A DNA stretch of 64,000 bases from Curtobacterium pusillum (GTDB taxonomy: Bacteria > Actinomycetota > Actinomycetes > Actinomycetales > Microbacteriaceae): positions 1 through 64,000 of the forward strand of contig NZ_VEIY01000011.1 of the NCBI RefSeq assembly GCF_007680845.1, read 5' to 3'. Both the position numbers and the translations under genes were made by a program. The notes beneath the pieces are model-generated. The model was not told the DNA's origin. It searched no databases and saw nothing but the letters and a program-made list of their open reading frames with translations. The first letter of the stretch is position 1. Every line of letters starts with the position of its first letter. Shown here piece by piece: positions 19,311 through 28,243 of the stretch.

Positions 19311-20423
19311 GTGGCAGACCACTACGACGTCCTCGGCGTCCAGCCGGACGCCTCCGATGCCGACATCAAGAAGGCGTACCGCCGTCTCGCGCGCGAGCTG
19401 CACCCGGACGTGAACCCGAGCCCGGACGCCGCCGAGCGCTTCAAGGACGTGACGCACGCGTACGACGTGCTGAGCGACCCGGAGCAGCGTCGACGCTACG
19501 ACGCCGGGCCGCAGGCCGACAGCCCGTTCGGCAACGCCGGCGGCTTCAGCGACATCTTCGACGCCTTCTTCGGGGGCGGCGGGGGCGGTGGCGGCCGGGG
19601 AAACGGCCCTCGCAGCCGTGCCGAGCGCGGGCAGGACGCCCTGCTCCGGATCGACGTCGACCTCGACGAGGTCGTCTTCGGTACCCACAAGGACGTCGAG
19701 GTCGACACCGCCGTCCTCTGCGAGACGTGCGGCGGGTCCTGCTGCGCTCCTGGTACGAGCCCGCAGACCTGCGACATCTGCGGCGGCACCGGCCACATCC
19801 AGCGCCAGGTCCGCTCGCTCCTCGGCAACGTCGTGACGAGCGCACCCTGCGGCACCTGCCGGGGCTACGGCACGGTCATCCCGAACCCCTGCCCGACGTG
19901 CCAGGGGCAGGGCCGCATCCGCGCCCGCCGCACGGTCCCGGTCGACGTGCCCGCCGGTGTCGACTCCGGTCTCCGGCTGCAGATGCCCGGTCAGGGCGAG
20001 GTCGGTCCCGCCGGCGGTCCCTCCGGTGACCTCTACCTCGAGATCCGGGTGCGCCACCACGACGTCTTCAGCCGCGACGGGGACGACCTCCTCGCCACGC
20101 TCGAGGTCGCGATGACCGACGCCGTCCTCGGCACCACGACGACGATCGACGGGCTCGACGGGCCGGTCGAGCTCGAGATCCGCCCCGGCGTGCAGAGCGC
20201 CGACGTGCTCGTGCTCAAGGACCGCGGTGTCACGAAGCTCCGTGGCAGCGGTCGCGGTGACCTCCGTGTCGGGGTCCAGGTGATCACCCCGACGAAGCTC
20301 TCCCACAAGGAACGGCAGCTCGTCGAGCAGCTCGCGAAGTCGCACAAGGCCGCCAAGCCGCAGCTCGCACGGTTCCAGCAGGGGATGTTCGGCAAGCTGC
20401 GCGACCGCTTCTTCAACTTCTGA
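19311..20423 (+). CDS. dnaJ: Chaperone protein DnaJ
   Basis: A 370-aa Hsp40 co-chaperone of DnaK. The J domain (residues 4-65) has HPD at 31-33; a Gly/Phe region follows (GGFSDIFDAFFGGGGG). The zinc-binding region at about 137-200 has four CxxC pairs. Substrate-binding beta domains complete the protein. The first zinc repeat reads CETCGGSC: the usual CxxCxGxG has Cys in place of its last Gly, which is unusual. This is the hrcA-linked DnaJ2 type. GTG start with GAGGGA upstream. The stop shares one base with the rsmE start. Confidence 0.94.
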   Translation: MADHYDVLGVQPDASDADIKKAYRRLARELHPDVNPSPDAAERFKDVTHAYDVLSDPEQRRRYDAGPQADSPFGNAGGFSDIFDAFFGGGGGGGGRGNGPRSRAERGQDALLRIDVDLDEVVFGTHKDVEVDTAVLCETCGGSCCAPGTSPQTCDICGGTGHIQRQVRSLLGNVVTSAPCGTCRGYGTVIPNPCPTCQGQGRIRARRTVPVDVPAGVDSGLRLQMPGQGEVGPAGGPSGDLYLEIRVRHHDVFSRDGDDLLATLEVAMTDAVLGTTTTIDGLDGPVELEIRPGVQSADVLVLKDRGVTKLRGSGRGDLRVGVQVITPTKLSHKERQLVEQLAKSHKAAKPQLARFQQGMFGKLRDRFFNF

Positions 20424-21163
20424 TGGCATCGCTCTACCTCGTCGAGACCCTCGACGGCGTCGCGGCGGGGGACTCGGTCGCGCTCGACGGCGCGGAAGGC
20501 CGGCACGCCGTCTCGGTGGCGCGCGTCCGCGTGGGCGAGTCCCTGCGGCTCGGCGACGGCCGCGGCACCGTCGTGACCGGCACGGTCGCGGAACTCGGCA
20601 AGGACGCGCTCACGCTGTCCGTGTCGAGCGTCGTGGTCGACGAGCCGGACTTCCCGTCGCTGACGCTCGTGCAGGCGCTCGCGAAGGGCGGCCGGGACGA
20701 GATGGCCGTGCAGGCGGCGACCGAGATCGGCGTCGACCGGATCGTGCCGTGGTCGGCGGCCCGGAGCGTCTCGCGGTGGGACGGCCCCAAGGTCGAGAAG
20801 GGTCGGGCGCGCTGGGCGGCGATCGCGCACGAGGCGTCGAAGCAGGCCGTCCGGTCCCGGGTGCCCGTGGTCGACGCCCCGGTGACGACGGCGCAGCTCG
20901 CGGCCGGGGTCGTGCCGGGCTCCGGAGCGGCGCTCGTGCTCGACCCCGTGGGCGACGTCCGACTGTCCGCCTGGGAACCCCCGGCCGGCGTCACCGAGAT
21001 CGTGCTCGTCGTCGGACCGGAAGGCGGGATCGACGGCAGCGAGTTCGACCGGCTCGTCGCCGCCGGAGCGGTCCGGGTCCGCCTCGGCGACACCGTCCTC
21101 CGGACCTCGACCGCGGGGCCCGCGGCGCTGGCAGTCCTGCAGACGCGGCTCGGACGCTGGTAG
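20423..21163 (+). CDS. rsmE: 16S rRNA (uracil(1498)-N3)-methyltransferase
   Basis: A 246-aa SPOUT-class methyltransferase that modifies U1498 in the 30S decoding region. The N-terminal PUA-like part is ALDGAEGRHAVSVARVRVGE. The SPOUT core has QALAKGGRDEMAVQAATEIGV, and the knot has VVGPEGGIDGSEF and LGDTVLRTSTAG near residues 190-230, the SAM-binding loops. It overlaps dnaJ by 1 nt, so the two are translationally coupled. Confidence 0.93.
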   Translation: MASLYLVETLDGVAAGDSVALDGAEGRHAVSVARVRVGESLRLGDGRGTVVTGTVAELGKDALTLSVSSVVVDEPDFPSLTLVQALAKGGRDEMAVQAATEIGVDRIVPWSAARSVSRWDGPKVEKGRARWAAIAHEASKQAVRSRVPVVDAPVTTAQLAAGVVPGSGAALVLDPVGDVRLSAWEPPAGVTEIVLVVGPEGGIDGSEFDRLVAAGAVRVRLGDTVLRTSTAGPAALAVLQTRLGRW

Positions 21164-21186
21164 GGCCGGGCGTCGGTCCCGCGTCC

Positions 21187-21192
21187 TACGAT
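21187..21192 (+). promoter_or_regulatory. -10 element for leaderless HIT gene
   Basis: TACGAT lies 6 nt before ATG 21199, with no ribosome-binding site. It would be an internal promoter inside the dnaJ-era cluster. Confidence 0.6.
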
Positions 21193-21198
21193 GGGTCC

Positions 21199-21552
21199 AT
21201 GAGCAGCAGCACGCCCAGCGTCTTCACCAAGATCATCGCGCGCGAGATCCCGGCGACCGTCGTCGCCGAGGACGACCGTGTGATCGCGATCGAGGACATC
21301 GCACCGAAGGCCCCCGTCCACGTGCTCGTCATCCCCAAGACCGAGGAGTACGCGAACGTCGCCGAGCTCGCCGCAGGCGACCCGGACCTCCTCGCCCACG
21401 TGGTCGCCACCGCGCAGCGCATCGCCGACGAGCGCGCCGACGGCCAGTTCCGACTCGTCTTCAACACCGGCGAAGCCGCCGGTCAGACCGTGTTCCACGT
21501 GCACGCGCACGTACTCGCAGGTGAACTGCAGGAAGGCACCCTTGCCAGCTGA
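21199..21552 (+). CDS. HIT family (HINT-type) nucleotide hydrolase
   Basis: 117 aa. The histidine triad FHVHAHVLAG lies near residue 98, with the HINT-type N-terminus FTKIIAREIPATVVAEDD and IAPKAPVHVLVIPK. Family members hydrolyse purine nucleoside phosphoramidates; the physiological substrate is unknown. The terminal 11 nt overlap the TTG-started phoH gene. The start is supported by the leaderless promoter. Confidence 0.92.
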   Translation: MSSSTPSVFTKIIAREIPATVVAEDDRVIAIEDIAPKAPVHVLVIPKTEEYANVAELAAGDPDLLAHVVATAQRIADERADGQFRLVFNTGEAAGQTVFHVHAHVLAGELQEGTLAS

Positions 21553-22681
21553 CGAAACAGTCCCCGCCCAGCCCGATCAGACGGACGTCTCCGTCGCGAT
21601 CCAGGTCGACGGCATCGCGATGGTGCAGCTGCTCGGCCCGCAGGACCGACTGCTCAAGACCGTCGAACGGCAGTACCCCGGCGTCCGCGTGCTCGTGCGC
21701 GGCAACGAGGTCTCGCTGACCGGACCGGAGCGCGACGTCGCCCGGGCGCACGCCCTCGTCGACGAGCTCGTCGGCATGGTCAAGCGCGGCCAGGACATCG
21801 GCCCGTCCGACATCCCGGTGTCCGCGCGGCTCCTCGACGAGGACCGCAAGCCGTCCGACACGTTCGGCACGCCGATCGTCTCGAGCCGCGGCAAGTCCGT
21901 GCGTCCGAAGACCGACGGGCAGCGTGCCTACGTCGACGCCATCGACGAGCACACGATCACGTTCGGCATCGGTCCGGCCGGTACCGGCAAGACCTACCTC
22001 GCGATGGCGAAGGCCGTCCAGGCGCTGCAGCGGCGCGAGGTGACCCGGATCATCCTCACCCGCCCCGCGGTCGAGGCCGGCGAGCGGCTCGGCTTCCTCC
22101 CCGGCACGCTCACCGACAAGATCGACCCGTACCTCCGCCCGCTCTACGACGCGCTCAACGAGATGATGGACCCGGAACTGGTCCCGAAGCTCCTCGCCGC
22201 AGGCACGGTCGAGGTCGCCCCGCTGGCGTACATGCGCGGCCGGACGCTCAACGACTCGTTCGTGGTGCTCGACGAAGCGCAGAACACCACGCCCGAGCAG
22301 ATGAAGATGTTCCTGACGCGCCTCGGCTTCGGGTCGAAGATGGTCGTCACCGGCGACATCACCCAAGTCGACCTGCCCGGCAACCTGTCCGGGCTCCGAC
22401 TGGTCACCCGGATCCTCGACAAGGTGGAGGACATCCACTTCGCCCGTCTCGGCAGCGAAGACGTCGTGCGCCACACGCTCGTCGGGCGGATCGTCGACGC
22501 CTACACCGTGTACGACGAGGAACGCCTCGCCGAGCAGTCCGGTCACCGGCCCGGTGGTCGTGGCACCGCCCCGACACCGAACCCGTCCGGTGCGAACCGC
22601 GCCGAGCGGCGTGGGCGGCCGCCGCAGGACCGCCAGCAGTCCCCGTACCCCCAGAACGACTCCCGAGGAGGGAACTGGTGA
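21542..22681 (+). CDS. phoH: PhoH family ATPase
   Basis: About 379 aa. A KH-like N-terminal region is followed by a RecA-like ATPase with Walker [12 protein letters not shown] near residue 143 and Walker [11 protein letters not shown] near 240. The C-terminal tail is disordered (Arg/Pro/Gln-rich). In bacteria PhoH is linked with YbeY and RNA metabolism; the exact activity is unclear. TTG 21542 is chosen because GGAAGG lies about 6 nt upstream and the conserved N-terminus starts there; ATG 21521 is the alternative. The end overlaps ybeY by 4 nt. Confidence 0.93.
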   Translation: MPADETVPAQPDQTDVSVAIQVDGIAMVQLLGPQDRLLKTVERQYPGVRVLVRGNEVSLTGPERDVARAHALVDELVGMVKRGQDIGPSDIPVSARLLDEDRKPSDTFGTPIVSSRGKSVRPKTDGQRAYVDAIDEHTITFGIGPAGTGKTYLAMAKAVQALQRREVTRIILTRPAVEAGERLGFLPGTLTDKIDPYLRPLYDALNEMMDPELVPKLLAAGTVEVAPLAYMRGRTLNDSFVVLDEAQNTTPEQMKMFLTRLGFGSKMVVTGDITQVDLPGNLSGLRLVTRILDKVEDIHFARLGSEDVVRHTLVGRIVDAYTVYDEERLAEQSGHRPGGRGTAPTPNPSGANRAERRGRPPQDRQQSPYPQNDSRGGNW

Positions 22682-23139
22682 GCATCGAGCTCAACAACGA
22701 GTCCGGCGTCGAGGTCGACGCGGCCGCCATCCAGCGCCTCGCCGCCTTCGCGCTCGACGCGCTGCACGTCCACGCCGACGCGGAGCTCGCGATCGTCCTG
22801 GTGGACGAAGGGGCGATGGAGCAGCTGCACGTGCGGTGGATGGACGAGCCGGGGCCGACCGACGTGCTGAGCTTCCCCATGGACGAGCTCCGCCCCGGCA
22901 CCGAGGACGAGCCCACGCCCGCCGGACTCCTCGGCGACATCGTGCTCTGCCCGCAGGTCGCCGAGGAACAGGCGAAGACCGCCGGGCACTCCACGACCGA
23001 CGAGATGCTCCTGCTGACGTGCCACGGGATCCTGCACCTGCTCGGCTTCGACCACGCCGAACCCGACGAGAAGGCGGAGATGTTCGGGCTGCAGGGCGAG
23101 ATCCTCACCGCCTTCGCGGCGCAGCGCCGAGGACGGTGA
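22678..23139 (+). CDS. ybeY: Endoribonuclease YbeY (rRNA maturation factor)
   Basis: 153 aa. The metal-binding motif [11 protein letters not shown] has His116, His120 and His126, and the upstream [11 protein letters not shown] is typical. The family is needed for 16S rRNA 3'-end processing and ribosome quality control. The GTG start overlaps the phoH stop by 4 nt and AGGAGGG lies just upstream. It is part of the phoH-ybeY-corC-era unit. Confidence 0.95.
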   Translation: MSIELNNESGVEVDAAAIQRLAAFALDALHVHADAELAIVLVDEGAMEQLHVRWMDEPGPTDVLSFPMDELRPGTEDEPTPAGLLGDIVLCPQVAEEQAKTAGHSTTDEMLLLTCHGILHLLGFDHAEPDEKAEMFGLQGEILTAFAAQRRGR

Positions 23140-23143
23140 CCTG

Positions 23144-24466
23144 ATGCTGCTCGTCGTCGGCCTGCTGGCGGTGGCGTTCGTGCTGGTCGTCATCGGCGGT
23201 CTGCTCGCCGCCTCCGACGCCGCACTGTCCGTGCTGTCCCGGGCCGACCTCGACGAGATCGCGCGGGGGAGTGCGCACCGCCGTGCCATCGAGGCGATCG
23301 GCGACGACGTCGGCGCCCACGTCAACGCGCTGAACTTCTTCCGCGTGCTCGCCGAGACCGCCGCGGCGGTGCTCGTGACCATCGCCCTCGTGATGGTGTT
23401 CGACACCTGGTGGGTCGCCCTCATCGTGGCGGCGGCGATCATGACGGCGGTGTCGTTCGTGCTCGTCGGATCGAGCCCGCGGAGCGTCGGACGGGCACAC
23501 GCCGAGCGGCTCATCGGGTCGACCGGTGGCCTCGTCCGCGGCGTCCGGATCGTGCTGGGGCCGCTCGCGGGGCTGCTCGTCGCGATCGGCGACCGGGTCA
23601 CGCCCGGCCGCGGCGGGAGCGCGTCGACGGTCTCGAGCGAGGAGCAGCTGCTGTCCCTCGTCGACGAAGCCACCGAGAGCAACGTCCTCGAGCAGGACGA
23701 CCGGGAACTCATCCACTCCGTGTTCGAGTTCAGCGACACCCTCGTGCGCGAGGTCATGGTCCCCCGGACCGACATGCTCACGGTCGACGGCTCGGACACG
23801 CTGGCCGCCGCCATGGAGCAGTTCCTCGCCGCTGGTGTCTCCCGGATGCCCGTCACCGGCAAGGACAGCGACGACGTGCTCGGCGTCCTGTACCTCCGCG
23901 ACGTCTCCCGGGCGCTCTACGAGCGCCCGGGGTCCGGCGCGCAGCTCGTCACGACCCTGCTCCGTCCGGCCGAGTTCGTCCCCGAGTCGAAGCACGCCGA
24001 CGACACGCTCCGGCACATGCAGGTGGCGAAGAACCACCTCGTGCTCGTGGTCGACGAGTACGGCGGGGTCGCCGGTCTCGTGACGATGGAAGACCTCATC
24101 GAGGAGCTCGTCGGGGACATCTCCGACGAGTACGACCGCGCCGTGGTCGACCGGGTCGAGGTCGAACCGGGCGTGTGGCGCATCTCCGCGCGCCTGCCCG
24201 TCGACGAGCTCGGCGACCTGTTCGGCATCGAGCTCGAGGACGACGACGTCGACACCGCCGGCGGTCTGCTCACCAAGGAGCTCGGCCACCTGGCCGTCCG
24301 CGGCGACACCGTGACCGTCTCGGGCGTGGTCCTCCGCGCCGACCGCGTCGAGGGCAAGCGCCGACACCTCATCACCGTGCTCGCCGAACGCACACCGGAA
24401 CTCGCCGGCGTCGAGGACGCCTTCGCGGACGCCGAACCCACCACGACAGGAACCCCGAACGCATGA
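23144..24466 (+). CDS. Hemolysin-family/CorC-type membrane protein with CBS pair
   Basis: 440 aa. The N-terminal CNNM (DUF21) membrane domain has about four helices (residues 1-140). A CBS-domain pair follows at about 205-330 (VREVMVPRTDMLTVDG; VVDEYGGVAGLVTMEDLIEE). The C-terminal CorC/HlyC domain lies at about 350-430 (LPVDELGDLFGIELEDDDVDTAGG). Such proteins are thought to handle Mg2+/Co2+ transport; direct function is not established. The start is 4 nt after the ybeY stop and the end overlaps era by 4 nt. Confidence 0.9.
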   Translation: MLLVVGLLAVAFVLVVIGGLLAASDAALSVLSRADLDEIARGSAHRRAIEAIGDDVGAHVNALNFFRVLAETAAAVLVTIALVMVFDTWWVALIVAAAIMTAVSFVLVGSSPRSVGRAHAERLIGSTGGLVRGVRIVLGPLAGLLVAIGDRVTPGRGGSASTVSSEEQLLSLVDEATESNVLEQDDRELIHSVFEFSDTLVREVMVPRTDMLTVDGSDTLAAAMEQFLAAGVSRMPVTGKDSDDVLGVLYLRDVSRALYERPGSGAQLVTTLLRPAEFVPESKHADDTLRHMQVAKNHLVLVVDEYGGVAGLVTMEDLIEELVGDISDEYDRAVVDRVEVEPGVWRISARLPVDELGDLFGIELEDDDVDTAGGLLTKELGHLAVRGDTVTVSGVVLRADRVEGKRRHLITVLAERTPELAGVEDAFADAEPTTTGTPNA

Positions 24467-25395
24467 CCGACACCACCCCTCCCGCCGGCGGAGCGCCGTA
24501 CCGCGCCGGGTTCGTCTCGTTCGTCGGTCGACCGAACGTCGGCAAGTCGACCCTGACGAACGCGCTCGTCGGCGAGAAGGTCGCGATCACCTCGTCGAAG
24601 CCGCAGACGACGCGTCGGGCGATCCGCGGGATCGTGCACCGGCCGAACGGCCAGGTCATCATCGTCGACACCCCCGGTGTGCACCGCCCCCGGACCCTGC
24701 TCGGCGAGCGGCTCAACGACCTCGTGCAGTCGACGCTCGGCGACGTCGACGTCATCGGGCTCTGCATCCCGGCGAACGAGCCGATCGGCCCCGGCGACCG
24801 GTTCATCAACGACACCCTCGACCAGTACCCGCGCGCGAAGAAGATCGCGATCGTGACGAAGATCGACCGCACCGCGAAGGACCGGGTCGGCGAGCAGCTC
24901 CTCGCGGTGTCGAAGCTCCGCGAGTGGGACAGCATCATCCCGACCTCGGGCACCAAGGGGCTGCAGCTCGAGGTCCTGCTCGACGAGATCACGAAGCTGC
25001 TCCCCGAGTCGCCGCAGCTGTACGACGACGCGACCGTCACCGAGGAGACCGACGAGGAGCGCATCGCGGAGCTCATCCGCGAAGCCGCGCTCGAGGGCGT
25101 GCGCGACGAGCTCCCGCACTCGCTGGCCGTCGTGATCGAGGACGTCGTCGAACCCGACGAGGACGACGACCCCGACGGCCCCCTGCGGATCTTCGCCAAC
25201 CTGTTCGTCGAGCGGGACAGCCAGAAGGCGATCGTGATCGGCCACAAGGGGGAACGGCTCAAGGACGTCGGATCGCGGTCCCGTGCCGAGATCGAATCGC
25301 TGCTCGGCGGACGCCACGTGTTCCTCAACATCCGGGTGAAGGTCGCCAAGGAGTGGCAGCGCGACCCGAAGCAGCTGGGGCGACTCGGCTTCTGA
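24463..25395 (+). CDS. era: GTPase Era
   Basis: 310 aa. G1 GRPNVGKST is near residue 21, switch I has the PQTTR-type sequence, G3 is DTPGVHRPR and G4 is TKID. The C-terminal KH domain has VIGHKGERLKDVGSRSRAEIE near residue 265. Era binds the 3' end of 16S rRNA and is essential for 30S maturation. ATG overlaps the upstream gene by 4 nt (ATGA). It ends the conserved cluster before an inserted signalling/ABC block. Confidence 0.96.
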   Translation: MTDTTPPAGGAPYRAGFVSFVGRPNVGKSTLTNALVGEKVAITSSKPQTTRRAIRGIVHRPNGQVIIVDTPGVHRPRTLLGERLNDLVQSTLGDVDVIGLCIPANEPIGPGDRFINDTLDQYPRAKKIAIVTKIDRTAKDRVGEQLLAVSKLREWDSIIPTSGTKGLQLEVLLDEITKLLPESPQLYDDATVTEETDEERIAELIREAALEGVRDELPHSLAVVIEDVVEPDEDDDPDGPLRIFANLFVERDSQKAIVIGHKGERLKDVGSRSRAEIESLLGGRHVFLNIRVKVAKEWQRDPKQLGRLGF

Positions 25396-25451
25396 CCGGA
25401 CCACCGCCGGACGTCAATCGCGAGGCGGACGCGCGCCGCGCCTCCAGGCCG

Positions 25452-25457
25452 TACCGT
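25452..25457 (+). promoter_or_regulatory. -10 element for leaderless sensor-kinase gene
   Basis: TACCGT lies 6 nt before GTG 25464. A GGAGGCGCGG-family repeat (25436-25448) sits directly upstream, close to the expected -35 position. Confidence 0.55.
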
Positions 25458-25463
25458 GGTGTG

Positions 25464-26711
25464 GTGTTCCGACCCATGCTGCGCGCGCAGGTGATCACCG
25501 ACGTCGTGATCGCCGTCGTGCTCGGCGCGCTCGTGCTCGTCGCGACGGCTCGCGGCATCGACACACCGCTCGCGTACCTGACCGTCGTCGGGATGACCGC
25601 GGCGCTGGCGCTGCGGCGCGTCGCGCCGGGGCTCGCGCTCGCGACCGCGTGGGTGTTCGCCGTCTTCCAGATGGTGACGGGCCAGCAACCGGACCTGTCG
25701 AACCTGTTCATCGCGGGGGTCGTGTACACCTCGAGCCGGTACGGCAGCCGTCGGGTGCGGTTGGCCGGGCTCCTCTCCGCCATCGCCGGGCCGATCACGG
25801 CGGCGCTCTACCTCGGGCTCGACGACTACCGGCAGCGCCAGGGGATCGCCACCGCGTCCACGCCCGAGCAGGAGTCGCTCAAGGTCGCGATCGCGTACTT
25901 CGCGGTGGTGCTCCTGCTCCTCCTGCTGCCCTGGCTCGCCGGGATCATCGGACGCACCCGACGCTCGGCGAGCATGAGCCGGGAGGCCCAGCTGCTCGCC
26001 GAACGCGACGCGGCACGCGCCGACCGTGCCGTCGCCGTCGAGCAGGAACGCGTCCGGATCGCCCGGGACATGCACGACATCGTGGCCCACTCCCTGGCCG
26101 TCGTCATCGCCCAGGCGGACGGTGCCCGGTACGCGCTCCGGGCGGACCCCGCGATCGCCGACGAGGCACTCGGGACCATCTCGACCACCGCCCGTCGGGC
26201 CCTCGGCGACGTCCGCGAGCTCCTCGGAGCGCTCCGGCACGAGCAGGGGCTGGCGCCCACGCCGGAGGTCGACGACATCGACCGGCTCGTCCGCGAGATG
26301 CGGGAGGTCGGGCTCGACGTCCGGATCGAGCGCGAGGGCGACCCCCTCGGGCTGCCGACGACGACGCAGCTCGCGGTCTACCGGATCGTCCAGGAGAGCC
26401 TGACGAACGCGTGGAAGCACGGTGAACCGGGGACGCCCGTGCACGCCGCCCTCAGCTACCGCCCGGACACCGTCGAGATCACCGTCGTGAACCGGCGGGC
26501 CGACGACGGCACGCGCGGTCCCGGGACCGGCCACGGACTGGTCGGCATGCGGGAGCGTGCGGCGATGACCGGGGGGACGCTGACCGCCGGTCCGCGCGGG
26601 GACGACTTCACGGTCGCCGTCCGCATGCCTTCCGTCCCCGCCAGCGGGCAGCTGCCGCGCGGCCTCGTCCCGACGACCACCACGACCCCCCAGGAGCGCA
26701 CCGGCCGATGA
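25464..26711 (+). CDS. Two-component sensor histidine kinase (HisKA_3 type)
   Basis: 415 aa. The N-terminal half has about 4-5 membrane helices (residues 8-160) and little extracellular sequence, so it may sense within the membrane or through a partner. The dimerisation/phosphoacceptor motif ERVRIARDMHDIVAHSL has His204; the HATPase_c part has NAWKHG and GHGLVGMRERA. The gene overlaps the response-regulator gene by 4 nt, and an ABC exporter follows. This order is typical of stress or peptide-responsive systems in actinobacteria (inference). The signal is unknown. Confidence 0.9.
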   Translation: MFRPMLRAQVITDVVIAVVLGALVLVATARGIDTPLAYLTVVGMTAALALRRVAPGLALATAWVFAVFQMVTGQQPDLSNLFIAGVVYTSSRYGSRRVRLAGLLSAIAGPITAALYLGLDDYRQRQGIATASTPEQESLKVAIAYFAVVLLLLLLPWLAGIIGRTRRSASMSREAQLLAERDAARADRAVAVEQERVRIARDMHDIVAHSLAVVIAQADGARYALRADPAIADEALGTISTTARRALGDVRELLGALRHEQGLAPTPEVDDIDRLVREMREVGLDVRIEREGDPLGLPTTTQLAVYRIVQESLTNAWKHGEPGTPVHAALSYRPDTVEITVVNRRADDGTRGPGTGHGLVGMRERAAMTGGTLTAGPRGDDFTVAVRMPSVPASGQLPRGLVPTTTTTPQERTGR

Positions 26712-27382
26712 ACGACACCCCGATCCGCGTCGCCCTCGTCGACGACCAGGCGCTCTTCCGCACCGGCATCCGCATGCTCATCGACTCGCAGGCCGACCTG
26801 CAGTTCGTCGGTGAGGCCGGCGACGGCGCCGAGGGCGTCGAGCTCGTCCGGCGAGGTCGTCCGGACGTCGTGCTGATGGACGTCCGGATGCCCGTCATGG
26901 ACGGCATCACGGCGACCGCGCGCATCGTCGAGGGCAGCGGGACCGACGGCGCGAAGGTGCTCGTGCTCACCACGTTCGACTTCGACGAGGCGGCGGCGAA
27001 GGCCATCCGAGCCGGGGCCAGCGGCTTCGTGCTCAAGGACGCCGACCCGGAGTTCTTGCTCGCCGCGATCCGCACGGTGCACGCGGGCACGGCGGTGTTC
27101 GCGGCTTCGGCGACCCGCGAACTCCTCCGCCGCTACGAGGACCCCGCCGTGCAGGCCGCGAACGTCCCGTCGGCGTTCGCCGACCTGACGCCCCGCGAGC
27201 GGGAGATCTTCGACCTGGCGGCACGGGGGTTCAGCAACAGCGAGATCGCCCAGCACGAGTACGTCAGCGAGGCGACCGTGAAGACCCACATCTCGCGGGT
27301 CCTCACGAAGCTCGAGCTGCGGGACCGGGTCCGGCTCGTCGTGTTCGCGCACGAGCACGGGCTCGTGGTCAAGGCGGACTGA
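26708..27382 (+). CDS. LuxR-family response regulator
   Basis: 224 aa. The receiver domain has acidic residues in VDDQ, phospho-acceptor Asp58 in VVLMDVRMP, Thr in VLTTF and Lys in FVLKDAD. The NarL/LuxR helix-turn-helix LTPREREIFDLAARGFSNSEIAQ is near residue 160. It is the cognate partner of the upstream kinase (4-nt overlap) and the likely regulator of the ABC genes at 27491-29640. Confidence 0.93.
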   Translation: MNDTPIRVALVDDQALFRTGIRMLIDSQADLQFVGEAGDGAEGVELVRRGRPDVVLMDVRMPVMDGITATARIVEGSGTDGAKVLVLTTFDFDEAAAKAIRAGASGFVLKDADPEFLLAAIRTVHAGTAVFAASATRELLRRYEDPAVQAANVPSAFADLTPREREIFDLAARGFSNSEIAQHEYVSEATVKTHISRVLTKLELRDRVRLVVFAHEHGLVVKAD

Positions 27383-27478
27383 GCGTCATCCGCTCGGATG
27401 ATCCCCGCACAGGCGGTCGAGCCGAGCGGACCATCCACAGGAGCCCCTGGACGGACGCGGTGAGGGCCCTCCGGGAGT

Positions 27479-27484
27479 CATCGT
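27479..27484 (+). promoter_or_regulatory. -10 element for leaderless ABC ATPase gene
   Basis: CATCGT lies 6 nt before ATG 27491 and no ribosome-binding site is present. Confidence 0.45.
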
Positions 27485-27490
27485 GGGGTC

Positions 27491-28243
27491 ATGACCAGCA
27501 GCCACGAACCGATCATCCGACTCGACCACGTCTCGAAACACTACGGCGACGCCACCAGGCGAGTGGTCGCCCTCGACGACGTGAGCGTGGACATCGGTGC
27601 GGGGGAGTTCACCGCCGTGATGGGTCCGTCCGGGTCGGGCAAGTCGACGCTCATGCACGTCGCCGCCGGGCTCGACGGGGTGTCCTCCGGGCGGATCCGG
27701 ATCGACGGGGTCGACATCACCGGGCTCGGGGACAAGGACCTCACCGAGCTGCGGCGTCGCCGGCTCGGGTTCGTGTTCCAGTCGTTCAACCTGGTGCCGA
27801 CGCTGGACGTCAGCGAGAACGTCCGGCTGCCGTTCCTGCTCGGTGGGCACAAGCCGTCGCGCGAGGAATCGGCGTGGATCGACCGGCTCGTCGAGATGCT
27901 CGGGCTGGGGAACCGCCTCACCCACCGGCCCCACCAGCTCTCCGGCGGGCAGCAGCAGCGCGTGGCGATCGCGCGGGCGCTGGCGTCCCGGCCCGCGGTC
28001 GTCGTCGCCGACGAACCGACCGGCGCGCTCGACTCCCGGACCGGGCGGGACGTGCTGCAGATCCTGCGCGGCGCGGTCTCCGAGTGGGGCCAGAGCGTGG
28101 TGATGGTCACGCACGACCCGGTCGCCGCGGCGAACGCCGACCGCATCCTGTTCCTCGCCGACGGCCGCGTGGTGGGGGACCGCCCGGCGATGGACGCCGC
28201 CGCGATCTCGACGACGATGCTCGGGATGGAGGCCGCCGCGTGA
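27491..28243 (+). CDS. ABC transporter ATP-binding protein (MacB/LolD type)
   Basis: 250 aa. Walker A MGPSGSGKSTL is near residue 45, a Q-loop FVFQSFNLVP near 95, the signature LSGGQQQRVAIARAL near 152, Walker B VVVADEPTGALD and the H-loop His in VMVTHD. The LDDVSVDIGAGEFTAVMG start and FQSFNLVP segment are typical of ATPases paired with FtsX-type permeases that extrude peptides or antibiotics or do mechanical work. Substrate unknown. It overlaps the permease by 4 nt. Confidence 0.92.
   Translation: MTSSHEPIIRLDHVSKHYGDATRRVVALDDVSVDIGAGEFTAVMGPSGSGKSTLMHVAAGLDGVSSGRIRIDGVDITGLGDKDLTELRRRRLGFVFQSFNLVPTLDVSENVRLPFLLGGHKPSREESAWIDRLVEMLGLGNRLTHRPHQLSGGQQQRVAIARALASRPAVVVADEPTGALDSRTGRDVLQILRGAVSEWGQSVVMVTHDPVAAANADRILFLADGRVVGDRPAMDAAAISTTMLGMEAAA

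Noticed and set aside
18075-20429. 784-codon minus-strand frame over hrcA and dnaJ
   Set aside because: Shadow of the coding strand; no domain.
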